A DNA stretch of 64,000 nucleotides from Escarpia spicata (GCA_963995525.1 OZ023214.1:46808109-46872108); one strand, 5' to 3'. Positions 51,396 to 63,600 are shown, counted from the first letter of the stretch. Translations and numbers: made by a program. The notes: a model not told the origin generated them from the letters alone.

Positions 51396-51567
51396 CGCCG
51401 CTTCGTCGTCGACCGCCGCCGCTCATAGACGGATTCGGGAGCAGATAACCAAGACAGCTGCTCAACAGCGCCGTCCACAGGTTGGAGTCGCCTTGACCCT
51501 GCGTCAGATTGTATATACTAACGGCGATGACGAAGTACAGGACGATGACCTGACAGATGAATACGAT
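51379..51567 (-). CDS. Small membrane protein, 5' end missing
   Basis: Overlaps the start of the penton-like gene by 17 bases and ends in TGA at 51381-51379. One clear transmembrane segment (CQVIVLYFVIAVSIYNL), then SNLWTALLSSCLGYLLPNP and a Gly/Arg tail. The tight overlap and uninterrupted frame suggest a real gene of the capsid cluster. I recall similar short membrane frames beside Maverick capsid genes but cannot check. Only three codons lie upstream before a stop in LINE-like sequence, so its start has been lost at the breakpoint. Confidence 0.55.
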   Translation of the reverse strand: MVFICQVIVLYFVIAVSIYNLTQGQGDSNLWTALLSSCLGYLLPNPSMSGGGRRRSGDGGIV

Positions 51568-51826
51568 TTACAATAGTACAAAAATAACTGACAAAGAGGA
51601 TATTGCAAACAAAGTTCATAATTATTTTACAAATATAGGTCAGACCATTGCACACGGTAGTAAATATAAAGGTAACAAAGAATATAGTTATTATTTAAAT
51701 AAACATGTAAATTCTTTATTTACTTTTGAGAGTGTTGATGAAGAAACTGTTAAGAAAACTATTAATAATTTTCCCACAAAAACAGCTGCGGAACTGATGG
51801 CGTTTCTTCAAAATTGCTCAAAATAA
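51557..51826 (+). pseudogene. LINE fragment truncating the virus-like element
   Basis: One frame gives the segment between endonuclease and reverse transcriptase of a jockey-like LINE: DKEDIANKVHNYFTNIGQTIA (compare KKEIANGFNNFFTNVGPNLA in the LINE at 38.3 kb), then VDEETVKKTINNF. It is AT-rich, unlike the neighbour. Both ends are abrupt: the left joins the membrane-protein gene, the right joins the minisatellite. Confidence 0.8.
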
Positions 51827-52511
51827 TTCCACATGTCTCTCCTACATTGCACGCCATCCGTTTGTCTTCCGGCTGTCTCTCCCACATTGCACAACACCCG
51901 TCTGTCTTCCACATGTCTCTCCTACATTGCACGACACCCGTCTGTTTTCCATCTGTCTCTCCCACATTGCCCCCCACACAGATCTCATCCCCCTGTCTCT
52001 CTCACATTGCCCGACATACGTATCTCTTCCCACTCTCTCTCGCCCACATGGTCCGACACACATCTCTCTTCTCTCTGCCTCTCCCACACTGTCAAAAACA
52101 CGTCTCTCTTCCATCTGTCTCTTCAACGTTGCCTGATGTACGTCTCTCTGCTCTATGTTTCTCCTACATCGCACGACACACGGGCTTCCTCCCTCCTCCC
52201 ACATTGTCAAAACACGTTCCACTTCCACCTGTCTCTCTGACCAATTCAAATATTCAAGTACCACGGTCTTCCCTCTGTCTCTTCCATGACCGACACATGT
52301 TCCACTTCTTTTGACTTACCCACATTGCCCGACACGCTCCCTTTACCTGTGTCTCTCCAACGTAGCCCGACACACACACCCGTCTTCCCTTCATATCTCT
52401 CATATTTCCCGAACGACCTGTTTGTTCCCTCTGTCTCTCCTTCATTGTCCAAAATAAGTCCCTCTTCCCTTGCTCACTTCCACATAGTCATACACACGTT
52501 TCTCGTCCATT

Positions 52512-52593
<82 letters not shown>

Positions 52594-53560
52594 GTCTGTC
52601 TGTCTGTCTGTCTATCTGTCTGTCTGTCTGCCCGCCCACTCTCTCTCTCTCCCCTCTCTCTCCCACGTCGCCATACAAACGACTCTGTTCCCTCTGCCTC
52701 TCCCACATTGCTCGATACTCATCTCCCTTCCCGCTATCTCTCCCGCATTGCCCGGCACGCATCTCTCTTCCCACTGTCTCTCCCACATTGCCCGATACAC
52801 ATCTCCCTCCCCTCTATCTCTGCCTCATTGGCCGACACACATTTCCCTTCCCTCTATCTCACCCATGTAGCCCGACACACGTATCTCTTCCCTGTCTCTC
52901 TCACATTGCCCGACGCACATCTCCCTTCACTCTATCTCACCCACGTTGCCCGACACACGTATCTCTTCCCTGACTCCCCCACATTGCCCGACAAACAGTT
53001 ATCTTCCCTCTATCTCTCCCGCATAGCCACACACACGTCTTCATTCCCTCTTTCTCTCCCACATTGGCCCACAGTCATCTCTCTTCCCTCATTCTCTCCC
53101 ACATTGACTGATACACTTCGCTCTTCCCTGTATGTCTTCCATATTGCCCGAAATAGTCTTCCCTCTTCTCTCCCACATTGCACAACTTACGTTTTTGTTC
53201 CCTCTGTCTCTGCTAAATTGCCCAGAATCCGTCCCTCTTCACGTATTTATGCAACACAACGAATGCAGTTTTGAACATGGCCAGGATTCCTCCCTTTCCA
53301 ACATTTATTACACAAAAGATGAACAGGCTAAGATTCAAATATTTTATTATGATTAACTGACATGTAAATTCATGTCTCCATTTTATTAGACAATAAAATT
53401 TAAAAGAACATTGTGCGTGCGTGTGCGTTTGCGTGTTTACATATGAACATTATTATGGCAGTACACAGAACAATCTCAAAGCAGTGTCCACTAGACCCAG
53501 TAAAACGAACTCACCACACGAACCATTTCGCCACATCAAAATATTCATAAAACAATTACC
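51827..53560 (-). repeat. Minisatellite block, copy B, with CT microsatellite
   Basis: Roughly 40-base units of CTCTCCCACATTGCCCGACAC plus CTCTTCCCTCTGTCT fill 51830-53230, interrupted by a CT tract (52515-52588) and TGTC repeats (52594-52632). The unique right flank to 53560 matches 1640-2140 inverted. Confidence 0.9.
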
Positions 53561-53817
53561 GCACTAAAACCCTGTGTACATAACTACCAACTCAATGAAT
53601 AGGGACACGTTCAAGGCAAAACTTGTGTACAAGTATGAAACAGGGAAAAGGGTCAACTAAGTATCTGTCACGTGTGTGACTACCGTGTGTTATTAAAACA
53701 CATAAACCCTGCAACAATCCACTTATCCATGAAGGGTTGCTTCTAAATCTGTGAAAATGCGTCGCTAGACAAAATAGGTAATTATATATATATATATAAT
53801 ATTATATTTATTTATCT

Positions 53818-53850
<33 letters not shown>

Positions 53851-54229
53851 AGTTACCGTCATCATACATTTGATAAAAGCGTTTATGTTTGTCAGCGTGC
53901 GTGTGTGCGTGCGTATGTGTATAAACAAGCGAAATATATAGGCATTCATACAAGTATACATCAGCCTTTCTCGCGAAAAATTGAATGTTTTCAGAAACAA
54001 ATTGCTAATTTTCTTGTTTTTCGTTGTGACTAAACCCTTAGCGTACCTACACGGACCAGGTTCATTTTATGAGGCATCTCAGTAATGATTTTATTAAATG
54101 TATGGGGACATTTTGATGTTATAATTCAAGTATTGTGAACTAAAAAAAAAACTCGTGTGACCATCTATCATTAAATATATTGTTTTCTAGTCAAGCTACA
54201 TGTATATATGATACCCTTACAGTGTATTG

Positions 54230-54230
<1 letters not shown>
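53561..54230. other. No gene recognised; AT tracts
   Basis: AT microsatellites at 53780-53842; otherwise AT-rich unique sequence. Confidence 0.4.
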
Positions 54231-54231
<1 letters not shown>

Positions 54232-54270
<39 letters not shown>

Positions 54271-57105
54271 GGCACACGCAACAATGGTTAATATCACTTA
54301 TAGGAAAACAATCGTAATAATCATATATTATGCTTAGTAGTAATTATTTTTTTTATTTCTCCATTAATTTACTGCCACCCTGATCCAATAAATACACCAC
54401 ATGTGGTATTTGTTCAGACACAATATGCCTCCAGATGTCACATTTAGTATTTTAATCATGACTATGTTAAACGTTTTTCCACTACACATTTCAGATCAAG
54501 CTTCACTACTTCACTACTTCATATCTGTATAATTATACTGGATATCAAGAGTAGTAGCTAAAAACAAATTAAACATTTATTTTTACCATGTTTATCAATA
54601 CCAACTTTATCAATAGCATTTTGCGAAAATGGCCCATTTACACATACGCATGAATGTATTATATAATACCATAAGAATATTTATATAACGAGTCGTTTTT
54701 CCGAAACCCATGATACCTGCATTTTGTGCATTCCGAGATAAATTATTGTTTTATGTTGCATATCAACAAAAATGCATTAGTCAGTTGTGCCTCGTAGTGC
54801 GCGTTTTTCTGCGAAACACTAACATTAGTCTCTGCCGAATGTTTCTCTTGTATCGTATGTATCATTCCTTCAGAGATTCACCGTCCTCACTCTAGTCATA
54901 TTGATGTTGTGTAAGTGGTGTATTGTAGTCTTCCTAGCCCACGTGCGACTTACATATATGACTGTACAGAAAGCCGAGCAATTGTGGCGCCACATTGCGG
55001 GTCTGAATAAACGAACTTAACTGCTTCCTTGTTTACGATGGAAGAGTGAATTTCCGGTCCACTCGCATTGTTTAGAGAAGCTGCGAGATTGTAGTTTTTA
55101 AACTTACCCTACTAACACATCCGTCACAATAGAGCGCTGGACAAATGCACTTCGAGATTAAGCTAGTTTTAAAAAGGACACAAACAGGCTGCTATAGACG
55201 AGCACAGTGCGTCTATTGTCTGTTAGCCGTGTTCCTTTCTCATAACACCGTTTGGCGGCGCCACAAACAAAGTATACAGCGCTGACGACTGGCATGCTAA
55301 TTAAACTTCCTCATTCGTAGCCCATTAACCGCTGCCGTTTTGGAATATCATATCGCGGTGCGATCTTATTGTCAACTCCTTGATCTTGAATAGTGAAGCT
55401 AAATTAACATGTACAGAAAACGACATGTTTGTGGTTAGCTGCTTGCTGTGAATGATCGAATACGTTAGCTTCGTATCCAGGATGTGAGTAAGAGTGTACC
55501 TACGCATACTTTATGGCCACATTCTTTCAGCATAGCTGTATGACGCATATTCGTTTCGTTTTGTTAAGTGAGCTGCATTTCGCGAAGTATCACCAATATT
55601 TAATATATGGTAGGACCCACCCACCAACATTCATATAATTGGGATGACTAACGCTGCACATTGAAGTGAGGAATATTCAAGGTTAATACTAATAATATAT
55701 ATATATATATATGTATGTATGTGGCACACGCAACAATGGTTAATATCACTTATAGGAAAACAATCGTAATAATCATATATTATGCTTAGTAGTAATTCAT
55801 TTTTTTATTTCTCCATTAATTTACTGCCACCCTGATCCAATAAATACACCACATGTGGTATTTGTTCAGACACAATATGCCTCCAGATGTCACATTTAGT
55901 ATTTTAATCATGACTATGTTAAAGTTTTTCCACTACACATTTCAGATCAAGCTTCACTACTTCACTACTTCATATCTGTATAATTATACTGGATATCAAG
56001 AGTAGTAGCTAAAAACAAATTAAACATTTATTTTTACCATGTTTAACAATACCAACTTTATCAATAGCATTTTGCGAAAATGGCCCATTTACACATAAGC
56101 GTGAATGTATTATATAATACCATAAGAATATAATATTTATATAACGAGTCGTTTTTCCGAATTTTCCTGCATTTTGTGCATTCCGAGATAAATTATTGTT
56201 TTGTTGCATATCAAAAAAAATGCATTAGTCAATTGTGCCTCGTAGTGCGCGTTTTTCTGCGAAACACTAACATTAGTCTCTGCCGAATGTTTCTCTTGTA
56301 TCGTATGTATCATTCCTTCAGAGATTCACCGTCCTCACTCTAGTCATATTGATGTTGTGTAAGTGGTGTATTGTAGTCTTCCTAGCCCACGTGCGACTTA
56401 CATATATGACTGTACAGAAAGCCGAGCAATTGTGGCGCCACATTGCGGGTCTGAATAAACGAACTTAACTGCTTCCTTGTTTACGATGGAAGAGTGAATT
56501 TCCGGTCCACTCGCATTGTTTAGAGAAGCTGCGAGATTGTAGTTTTTAAACTTACCCTACTAACACATCCGTCACAATAGAGCGCTGGACAAATGCACTT
56601 CGAGATTAAGCTAGTTTTAAAAAGGACACAAACAGGCTGCTATAGACGAGCACAGTGCGTCTATTGTCTGTTAGCCGTGTTCCTTTCTCATAACACCGTT
56701 TGGCGGCGCCACAAACAAAGTATACAGCGCTGACGACTGGCATGCTAATTAAACTTCCTCATTCGTAGCCCATTAATCGCTGCCGTTTTGGAATATCTAG
56801 TCGCGGTGCGATCTTATTGTCACTCCTTGACATTGAATAGTGAAGCTTGACATGTAAAGAAAACGACATTTCTGTGATTAATATTTTCGTATCCAGGATG
56901 TGAGTAAGAGTGTACCTACGCATACTCTGTGGCCACATTCTTTCAGCATAGCTGTATGACGCATATTCGTTTCGTTTTGTTAAGTGAGCTGCATTTCGCG
57001 AAGTATCACCAATATTTAATATATGGTAGGACCCACCCACCAACATTCATATAATTGGGATGACTAACGCTGCACATTGAAGTGAGGAATATTCAAGGTT
57101 AATAC
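54232..57105 (+). repeat. Direct tandem duplication, about 1.45 kb per unit
   Basis: GGCACACGCAACAATGGTTA at 54271 recurs at 55722, and similarity is nearly complete to AATATTCAAGGTTAATAC (55671 and 57087). Small differences: a TAA insertion near 56130, a loss near 56865-56885. Each unit starts with an AT microsatellite. The end of unit 2 continues into the Tc1-containing repeat, whereas unit 1 is cut by unit 2. No gene is recognised in either unit. Confidence 0.9.
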
Positions 57106-58150
57106 CGTAGGCCTACGTTCAATATATAAGTACACGGCCACTTGACATGTTCAAACGTGAACATAATCTAATTAATTATCAAATAAAAACCGTTGTGCAT
57201 TTCGCATAAATGAGACACCGATTTGTCATTCCAGAAACATGCGTGTTCTGTTCTAATATGACTTTGCCTTTGATACTCCCCAACTATATTATTTTGATGC
57301 ACCAACAAGGATGAATTGCGTCCACCCAATGTTCAATAACACGAAATTGTAAATAATAATGCACAGTATTCGTACTGGAGTACACTGCTTTCCAAAAAAG
57401 CAAAACAAAAAACTATGTCGGCAATAGTAAAATGTAGACGTACAAATAAGGTGCATCCGATGCACCACTTGTATCTGATGTGTGGCTTCGTCTATTTCAA
57501 TAGTTGTGCAAATTAGAAAGAAAATGTGTTTCCTTTTTTGAACTGCGAACTATTAGAATCAACAAACCACTAATCGAACATAACACTAATTGTAGTGTCC
57601 CGTAGCAAGCTTGAAGTCTTTGACGTTGAGTCTTCTGAAGCTGTGTTTAATTTTTGTTTACTCAACATTAGAGTTAATAGCACTGGCAAGAAATCTTTAC
57701 GCTTGAACAATTTCGATAAATGGCATATTACGGCACTGGCTATGAGGGCAGACGTTTATGTGAAAGTGACATACAGTAATTCTTTCCCATGTTGGGTGGA
57801 TAGCTGGGCACACAAGAAAGCAGGATGCTAACTTTATACGGCATTTACAACTATTGGTGTCGGAGTGAGATTGCGCGATTGCGGTCAGACAGTGAGATAT
57901 CGCTTGCGCGCTACTTGTCTCAGATGCTGCCGAACGTACAGAGGCTTCGACCTCACGCCAACGACAACAGCGGTTACACTGGGTATTCCGTCTTTGGGAC
58001 TGGACTTTTCAACAAGGTTAACTGTTCAGATGAGTCCCGTTTTCAAGGTTTCCATTTCCGATAACCGCATATGAGAGTACCGACGATTTCGGTAGGTGTA
58101 CTCGGATGCAGCAGCTGTGCAGCGAGACAATTAATGGGGTGTCATGGCGT
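57080..58150 (+). repeat. Dispersed repeat with Tc1/mariner transposase relic, copy B
   Basis: Direct repeat of 4855-5650. The transposase-like part is 57865-58150: TVRYRLRATCLRCC, then CSDESRFQGF (compare the FSDESRF motif around the second catalytic Asp in Tc1 proteins), in different frames. About 240 bases at 57600-57860, including a 78-codon frame, have no counterpart in copy A. Confidence 0.65.
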
Positions 58151-58239
58151 CATTTATTGTATTTAGTGTACTAGTAAGGGTGGTGTTGTCAGCATACGTT
58201 ATGAATTTGAAAAGGTCACTACTAGAAAGTGCTATATCA

Positions 58240-59300
58240 ATTATATATATATATATATATATATAATAAATAAATAAGAGTGGCCCTAAAATTGAACCTT
58301 GAAGGACACCAGTGTTGACGACTATTTCCTTAGACTTAACATTCTCAATTTCTACGTAATGCTTACGATTTTGTCAATAACTCTTACAAAGATCCAGAGC
58401 CTTGTCATTTAATTCATAGTAATTTAACTTCTGTACCAATATATTGTTATCAATTGTGTCAAATGCTTTTGATAAATCAAGGTATACATTTATTGGAGTA
58501 ACCGATTTATCAAGTTCTTGTATAATTTTGTCTATGATTTCGAGTGTAGCAAGCTCAGTAGAATGTTTCTTTCTAAACCCATATTGTCTATTGTAGTACA
58601 ACGCATTAGAATGGATAATCGTGGATTTGATCAAACATAACCCTTTCAAACAATTTTGAAATCATTGGCAGGATAGAAATAGGACGATAATTGTTAAAGT
58701 CAGAAATATCACCTTTTCGAAAAGGGGTATGACGTTTTCAATTATTAATTTGTCTGGAAATTTACCAGTTATTATTGATTGATTAATAATTAGAGTGACT
58801 GTATTGCTGATATCATTATTTTAGTCAATTTTAGTAATTGTGTTGAAATACCGTCTTTTCCACAACTTGATTTTGGAGGTGAACGATTAATTGTATTAAC
58901 AGTAGTTTCCATGTTAATCGTGTTAAAGCTGAAGGTGTGAAATACCGGGTTTTCAGGTAATCTTTGTACTCCACTGGTAGTTGATTTAGAGGCGCTAGAA
59001 TAGGACCAACATTAGTACAAAAACGTGTTAAATTTGTTTGCAATAATGCGTTTGTCATTAATCATTTCCCCATCGACTTTGAACAAATCTGGAAATTGTT
59101 CTTCTTTAATTAAGCACCACGTCTTTTTAACACTATGCTTATACTTTTCAAAACTGAGAAGAATTTTATTATAAGTATGTAGGTCAGTTTTAAATTGATG
59201 ATAATGCTCTGTATTTACGTGAGTCTGTTTCATTCTCGAATACAATTTGTTTCTAAATTTTCTCGATACAATAATGCCCTTGGTAATCCAAAGAGTTTTC
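58240..59300 (-). pseudogene. Jockey-like LINE relic, endonuclease-RT linker to motif B
   Basis: On the minus strand, IANKFNTFLY (about 59020) precedes YGFRKKHSTELATLE and motif A VYLDLSKAFDTIDNNIL (58374-58649 frame), then a motif B-like [11 protein letters not shown] that runs into an AT microsatellite at 58239-58264. Multiple frame changes. The 5' end meets another LINE head to head near 59300-59330. Confidence 0.75.
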
Positions 59301-59309
59301 TTATGTTTA

Positions 59310-60720
59310 TATGTGTTAAACGTAATAACTTTAATAGGTAGAAATTACAGACCAGTGAGTTTAACGTCAATGATTTGCAAATTATTAGAAAGACTAATTA
59401 AAGATCACCTTGTGGATTTTCTTGTTAAACATAACTTGTTAAACCCATCTCAACATGGGTGTCTAAAGTTGAGGTCATGCTTAACAAATACATTTTGTTT
59501 TTTGGAAGATATCACTAAGTGGGTAAACGAGGGATCACCAGTAGATATCATCTACATAGATTTTCAGAAAGCTTTCGACAAAGTACCACATCAAAGGTTA
59601 CTGCTTAAACTAAAGGCCCATGGCATAGGATATGGTTTAATTAACTGGATAGAAAAATGGCTAATTGACAGAAGACAACGGGTAGTAATTGATGGAGAGG
59701 CTTCAAACTGGAAATCAGTTTTGAGTGGGGTACCACAGGGATCAGTACTGGGACCTATATTATTCGTAATATATATCAACGATTTGGATGATGATATAAC
59801 AAGCAAAGTTGGAAATATGCGGATGATACAAAATTGTTTAGAAGGATTAAACGTCATGGATATAGACATCATTTAAAAGATGATCTTGACAGGTTGATAA
59901 AATGGTCTGAAAAAATGGCAAATGTTGTTCAATTTTGGGAAATGTAAATGCCTCCACACACGACATGGGAACGAAGATGTTCTGGAGGTTCTGTAACAAG
60001 TACTACTGTAAAAGAAAAGGACTTAGGTTTAACCATTAGTCCTGATATGGAGGTTTCAGGGTAGTGCGGTATTGCCGCTTCAAAGGGAAATTAAATCATT
60101 GGATTAATTAGACGAAACATAACGTATAAGGAAAAAGAACTAATAATACCTCTGTATAAAACGATAGTTAGGCCTCATTTATATTCAAGCGTGGAGGCCA
60201 TATCGCAGGAAAGACATAGATATGCTAGAAAGAGTACAGAGGAAAGGAACTAAAATGATACAAACACTGAGGGATCTTAGTTACGAAATACGGCTAAAAG
60301 AATGTGGTTTAACAACACTAGAGACCAGGAAATTGAGAGGAGATCAGACAGAAGTGTTTAAAATATTGAATAGTTATGAAAATATTGATAGAAATATGTT
60401 TTTTTCAGTTAAAAAAGATAGAAGGACCATAGTACATGAAGTTACATTAGTAAGATATAAGAAAGTTCTCATTCTCACAAAGGAATGTATTTGAATGGAA
60501 CATATTATCTCATGATTGTGTTGGTGCTAGTAGCGTGTGAATATGTTTAACAAAAATTAGACACACACCTTAAAATGGCGGGATACACGTAGATAAAAAC
60601 TATTGGACTCTCGATAAGCCAAAAGACTTCCTTGTCCACCTGCCATCTAGAGTTAATTTTCTGAATGGAATTTTTTTTAGATCTTGTTAAATTTGTTCCA
60701 GGGTGGTTTCGTCTTTATCA
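59310..60720 (+). pseudogene. LINE relic, same family as 5.7-6.9 kb
   Basis: Starts at NYRPVSLTSMICKLLERLI; motif A IYIDFQKAFDKVPHQRL and motif B SGVPQGSVLGPILF are in one 209-codon frame. A frame change at about 59812 puts motif C (YADDTKL) out of frame. Later pieces (60222-60494) are again shifted. The 3' end (GGACTCTCGATAAGCCAAAA, about 60603) matches 21770-21870 and, inverted, 5745-5850. Confidence 0.85.
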
Positions 60721-62440
60721 ACATTTTGAAAATCTATGAGAATATAATGTTTGACCAAAACTGGTACTGTCGCATGCAACATATTGGCATATGTTGTTTT
60801 GGAACATAGTTTAATGCGCAAGTGTCAGTAGATGTACAAATTTTACTATTAATATGAAATTAAGACTTACAATGTCTTGCTGTTTGATGTACGACCGTCC
60901 TAGTTTTATTCACAGACATGTTAAGGAAACTTTCAATTAACGACAGCACGGAGAGTAAGATTTACTTCCAACATACCAACACGTTTTGTATGAAACTCAC
61001 TCTCGGACAAACATTACTCCACATCAACTAGCACAACAAACAGAAGAATGCTCAGCATATTTAATTCCTGTAAACGAACAAGCATTGTGTTAACCGTTCA
61101 CTGGATGCTTTAACTGTTTGGTCCTACACTCCCACGAAACGGTTTGTGCGCTGAATGACTACGTTACGTTTACCCTCACGCGTAATTAATAATGTGAACG
61201 TGTCAATTTAAAACGTTCAGCATGTATGAGAATACTAAATATATAGATTAAATGAGACAAATGTCAGTGGCATGCAATAATACTGTTGGGTTTGCTATAC
61301 GATGTTTACACCAATAATAAACAATCAAACCCTGTCTTTTATACACATCGAAGTATCTCAGTTGGGCATCGTCCAGAAAGTGTGGTCTGCGTTATTTAGT
61401 CGTATGCACATGTATACATCTAATGCATCGGTGAGCAATGTTCCGGCCGTGTGGTACTGTATTTTCTTTCCGTGTTTCCTCGTACATTTTCAGAGAAGCT
61501 TTCCACTAAGATTTATCACAAGATTGGTTATCGTTCTTTCCCCGTAATTTAAAGCTACATCGCTTATCATAAGTATATACATGTATACCGGATATCGCAG
61601 CCGTCTGAACATGTGAACTTCTGGGGGTTGAGAGCTCCGGTATTTTGGTTGGAGGGCTGAATATATGATTAACCCAATATTTCGGCAAAGCGGTACAGTT
61701 GGATGTTGTTGTTGAGTCCCAAGGTAACACAGTAACACAACATATTTAGTATTACCCCCTGCTCTGCACAGCAGACACTCTCCAACATAACTCCACCGTC
61801 GACCGAACGTACCGCCGCCAACCACTCACGCTACGGGTTTTTTTTACAGCTCACCAGTATTCTCCATGTTCCGACGCCTACGACAATAATTGAAATACTG
61901 ATAATAAGTATTATCTTATTAGTGCTATTATTATAAGATCATTTCTAAATAATTGGATAACAAGCGTAGAGGCACCTCAAGACAAATGTTTAGTCAATCT
62001 CAAAATCGATAAGCAATATCACGTTCTCGACAGATGGATGGATACGCCAGGGTTTAAGGTGGATGATCAAGGTAAGTTTTTAAATGACGGCAAACTTGTG
62101 TGTAATAATATCACCATACCATTTCAGTGTGAGAGAATTTCAAAGAATAGATGCAGCGACAGAATACTCCATAGATCCAATATTGCTCTTTGCTGTGAGA
62201 AGAAGTAGTAAATCAAACCTAAATTATCGAAGCAGGATATGCTTTCCTACAGGAGTAAGCAATGAACGTATAATATATTAACACGGAATTATTGGTGCAT
62301 GCTGTTGGTATCCGTCGGAGTTCTCTGTCCAAGTCTACGGTTCACGCATCACAACAGAGTCCTTGAACTTGAAGTCTACCCCGAGTTGCAGGGCTCCCTG
62401 GAAGGACCACAACAGATAAAATCAGATCAGAAAAACAACG
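60721..62440. other. No gene recognised
   Basis: Unmatched sequence. A minus-strand frame of 111 codons (61825-61490) overlaps a repeat-looking segment (GGGGGTTGAGAGCTCCGGTA) but shows no domain. Confidence 0.3.
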
Positions 62441-62542
62441 TCATGTAGGCTAAAGGCCGGGAAACACTCCCATTTTCGCCCGACCAGACCAGACCACACC
62501 AGACTCCCTGCGACTGGAGTGTATCCAACACTGCCTACACCA

Positions 62543-62908
62543 GGGCCACGTTCAGAGTTCGCGCCGCACCCCGACGTTCGCCGCATTCAAAATGGATGCT
62601 ACTGATTTCAAATGTGTTTTCGAAGCTTATGCGCCTTCGCTGCAATTAGGAACACTTAGGTTTTGTAAAAAGCTCAACTTGTCAAACTTGAGTGTCAACT
62701 GAAGCCCTCAAAAGCACAAACAATACCGTTAAAATTAATCATCATCGAATGCGAAACTAATGACGGTGGTCGTCTTTGGAAACGCGATGGCCATCGCGCA
62801 TCGCGCATCGCGCGGCGTCAGCACGGCGTAACTTTGAACGACAAAACCTTACGGTGCAAAAAGCGACGTCGCGGTGCGGCGCGGCGGCCAACTCTGAACG
62901 TGGTACCA
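62543..62908. mobile_element. Nested small inverted-repeat element
   Basis: GGCCACGTTCAGAGTT near 62544 is mirrored by AACTCTGAACGTGG ending at 62904, with the inner CGCCGCACC also mirrored. About 365 bases, GC-rich ends, no coding sequence. Confidence 0.6.
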
Positions 62909-62935
62909 CTGATCTAAATACATATAGATCAATGG

Positions 62936-63108
62936 CTGACTTCGACTGCGCTATGCTCTAAACCGGCGTGACGTCATAATCACGTAAACTTGAAAACTTT
63001 GGGCAACGTCGGAACTACTCGGCGTCTGTCAGACGTATTCGAAAATGTTAAAATTTCCGTCTTTATGACATCACGCCGGTTTCGAGCAAAGCTCAGTCGG
63101 TGTCTTAG
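62936..63108. mobile_element. Nested hairpin-like element
   Basis: The arms 62936-62979 and 63063-63108 (AAACCGGCGTGACGTCATAA against TTATGACATCACGCCGGTTT) form an inverted repeat around an 80-base loop. About 170 bases. Confidence 0.6.
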
Positions 63109-63164
63109 TCTTAATAAATAATCCATAAATTCCGAGAAGGGACTACACATGGATGGTAGATGAG

Positions 63165-63600
63165 AGGCAATACGTTCAGGGTAGCGCCTCTAGCCTACAC
63201 CGAAATGATGTACTGGAGCAGGCCGCAAGAGTATTGCTGGATAATTTATTCCAATCTGGAATAGTTCTTAAAATTACAGATTTAAACAAAATGGTTTTAT
63301 TACAACTAGGTCTACTTAATTTATGATTAAATAAAATATTCCCATCTTGACCCATCGATGATCCTGTCCTTGTGGCTCTATTAACCTTTTGCACACCAAA
63401 GTCAGAAAAAGTCGCATAAAACGTCTCCGATCTGTTAATTGTGCCCAATTTAAGTCTTTTAACAATTCTGTCACACTTATTTCATATGAATATTTAGATT
63501 TTACCAAATTTATCCACGTGTTTGAATTACTTCAAGGCTGTTAATTTCTTTCATTAGGAATGTATCCCAGATTGTTGCAGCATATTCCATTCCAGCTCTT
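63165..63600 (-). pseudogene. LINE fragment, C-terminal end of ORF2
   Basis: The minus strand shows GMEYAATIWDTF (about 63590), LLKDLNWAQLTDRRRFMRL, then TILFKSVILRTIPDWNKL, the standard C-terminal LINE sequence (leading WD, DRR and PDWN.L signatures). Frame changes near 63510. Inserted within the inverted-repeat-bounded region. Confidence 0.75.

Larger units (their letters stand above)
41513..51567. mobile_element. Maverick/Polinton-adintovirus type element, incomplete
   Basis: A contiguous, visibly GC- and CpG-rich, gene-dense block carrying protein-primed DNA polymerase, adenain-like protease, major and minor capsid proteins and a basic core protein: the combination that defines Mavericks/Polintons and their adintovirus relatives. 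The left limit is drawn where the microsatellite ends and is approximate. The right limit is the abrupt change to LINE sequence at about 51560. I find no integrase, no FtsK/HerA-type packaging ATPase and no right terminal inverted repeat. With one stop in the polymerase and one frameshift in the penton gene, this is a damaged endogenous copy, though most frames are intact and insertion may be geologically recent. Confidence 0.85.

Noticed and set aside
41513..51567. Bacterial contamination or a free viral contig as source of the GC-rich block
   Set aside because: It is joined on both sides to host repeats, has eukaryotic poly(A) signals and an apparent spliceosomal intron, and carries lesions typical of endogenous copies. 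Only long reads can fully exclude misassembly at the edges.
51827..53270. CRISPR-like array of regularly spaced repeats
   Set aside because: Units are contiguous degenerate minisatellite repeats without unique spacers, in a eukaryotic context.
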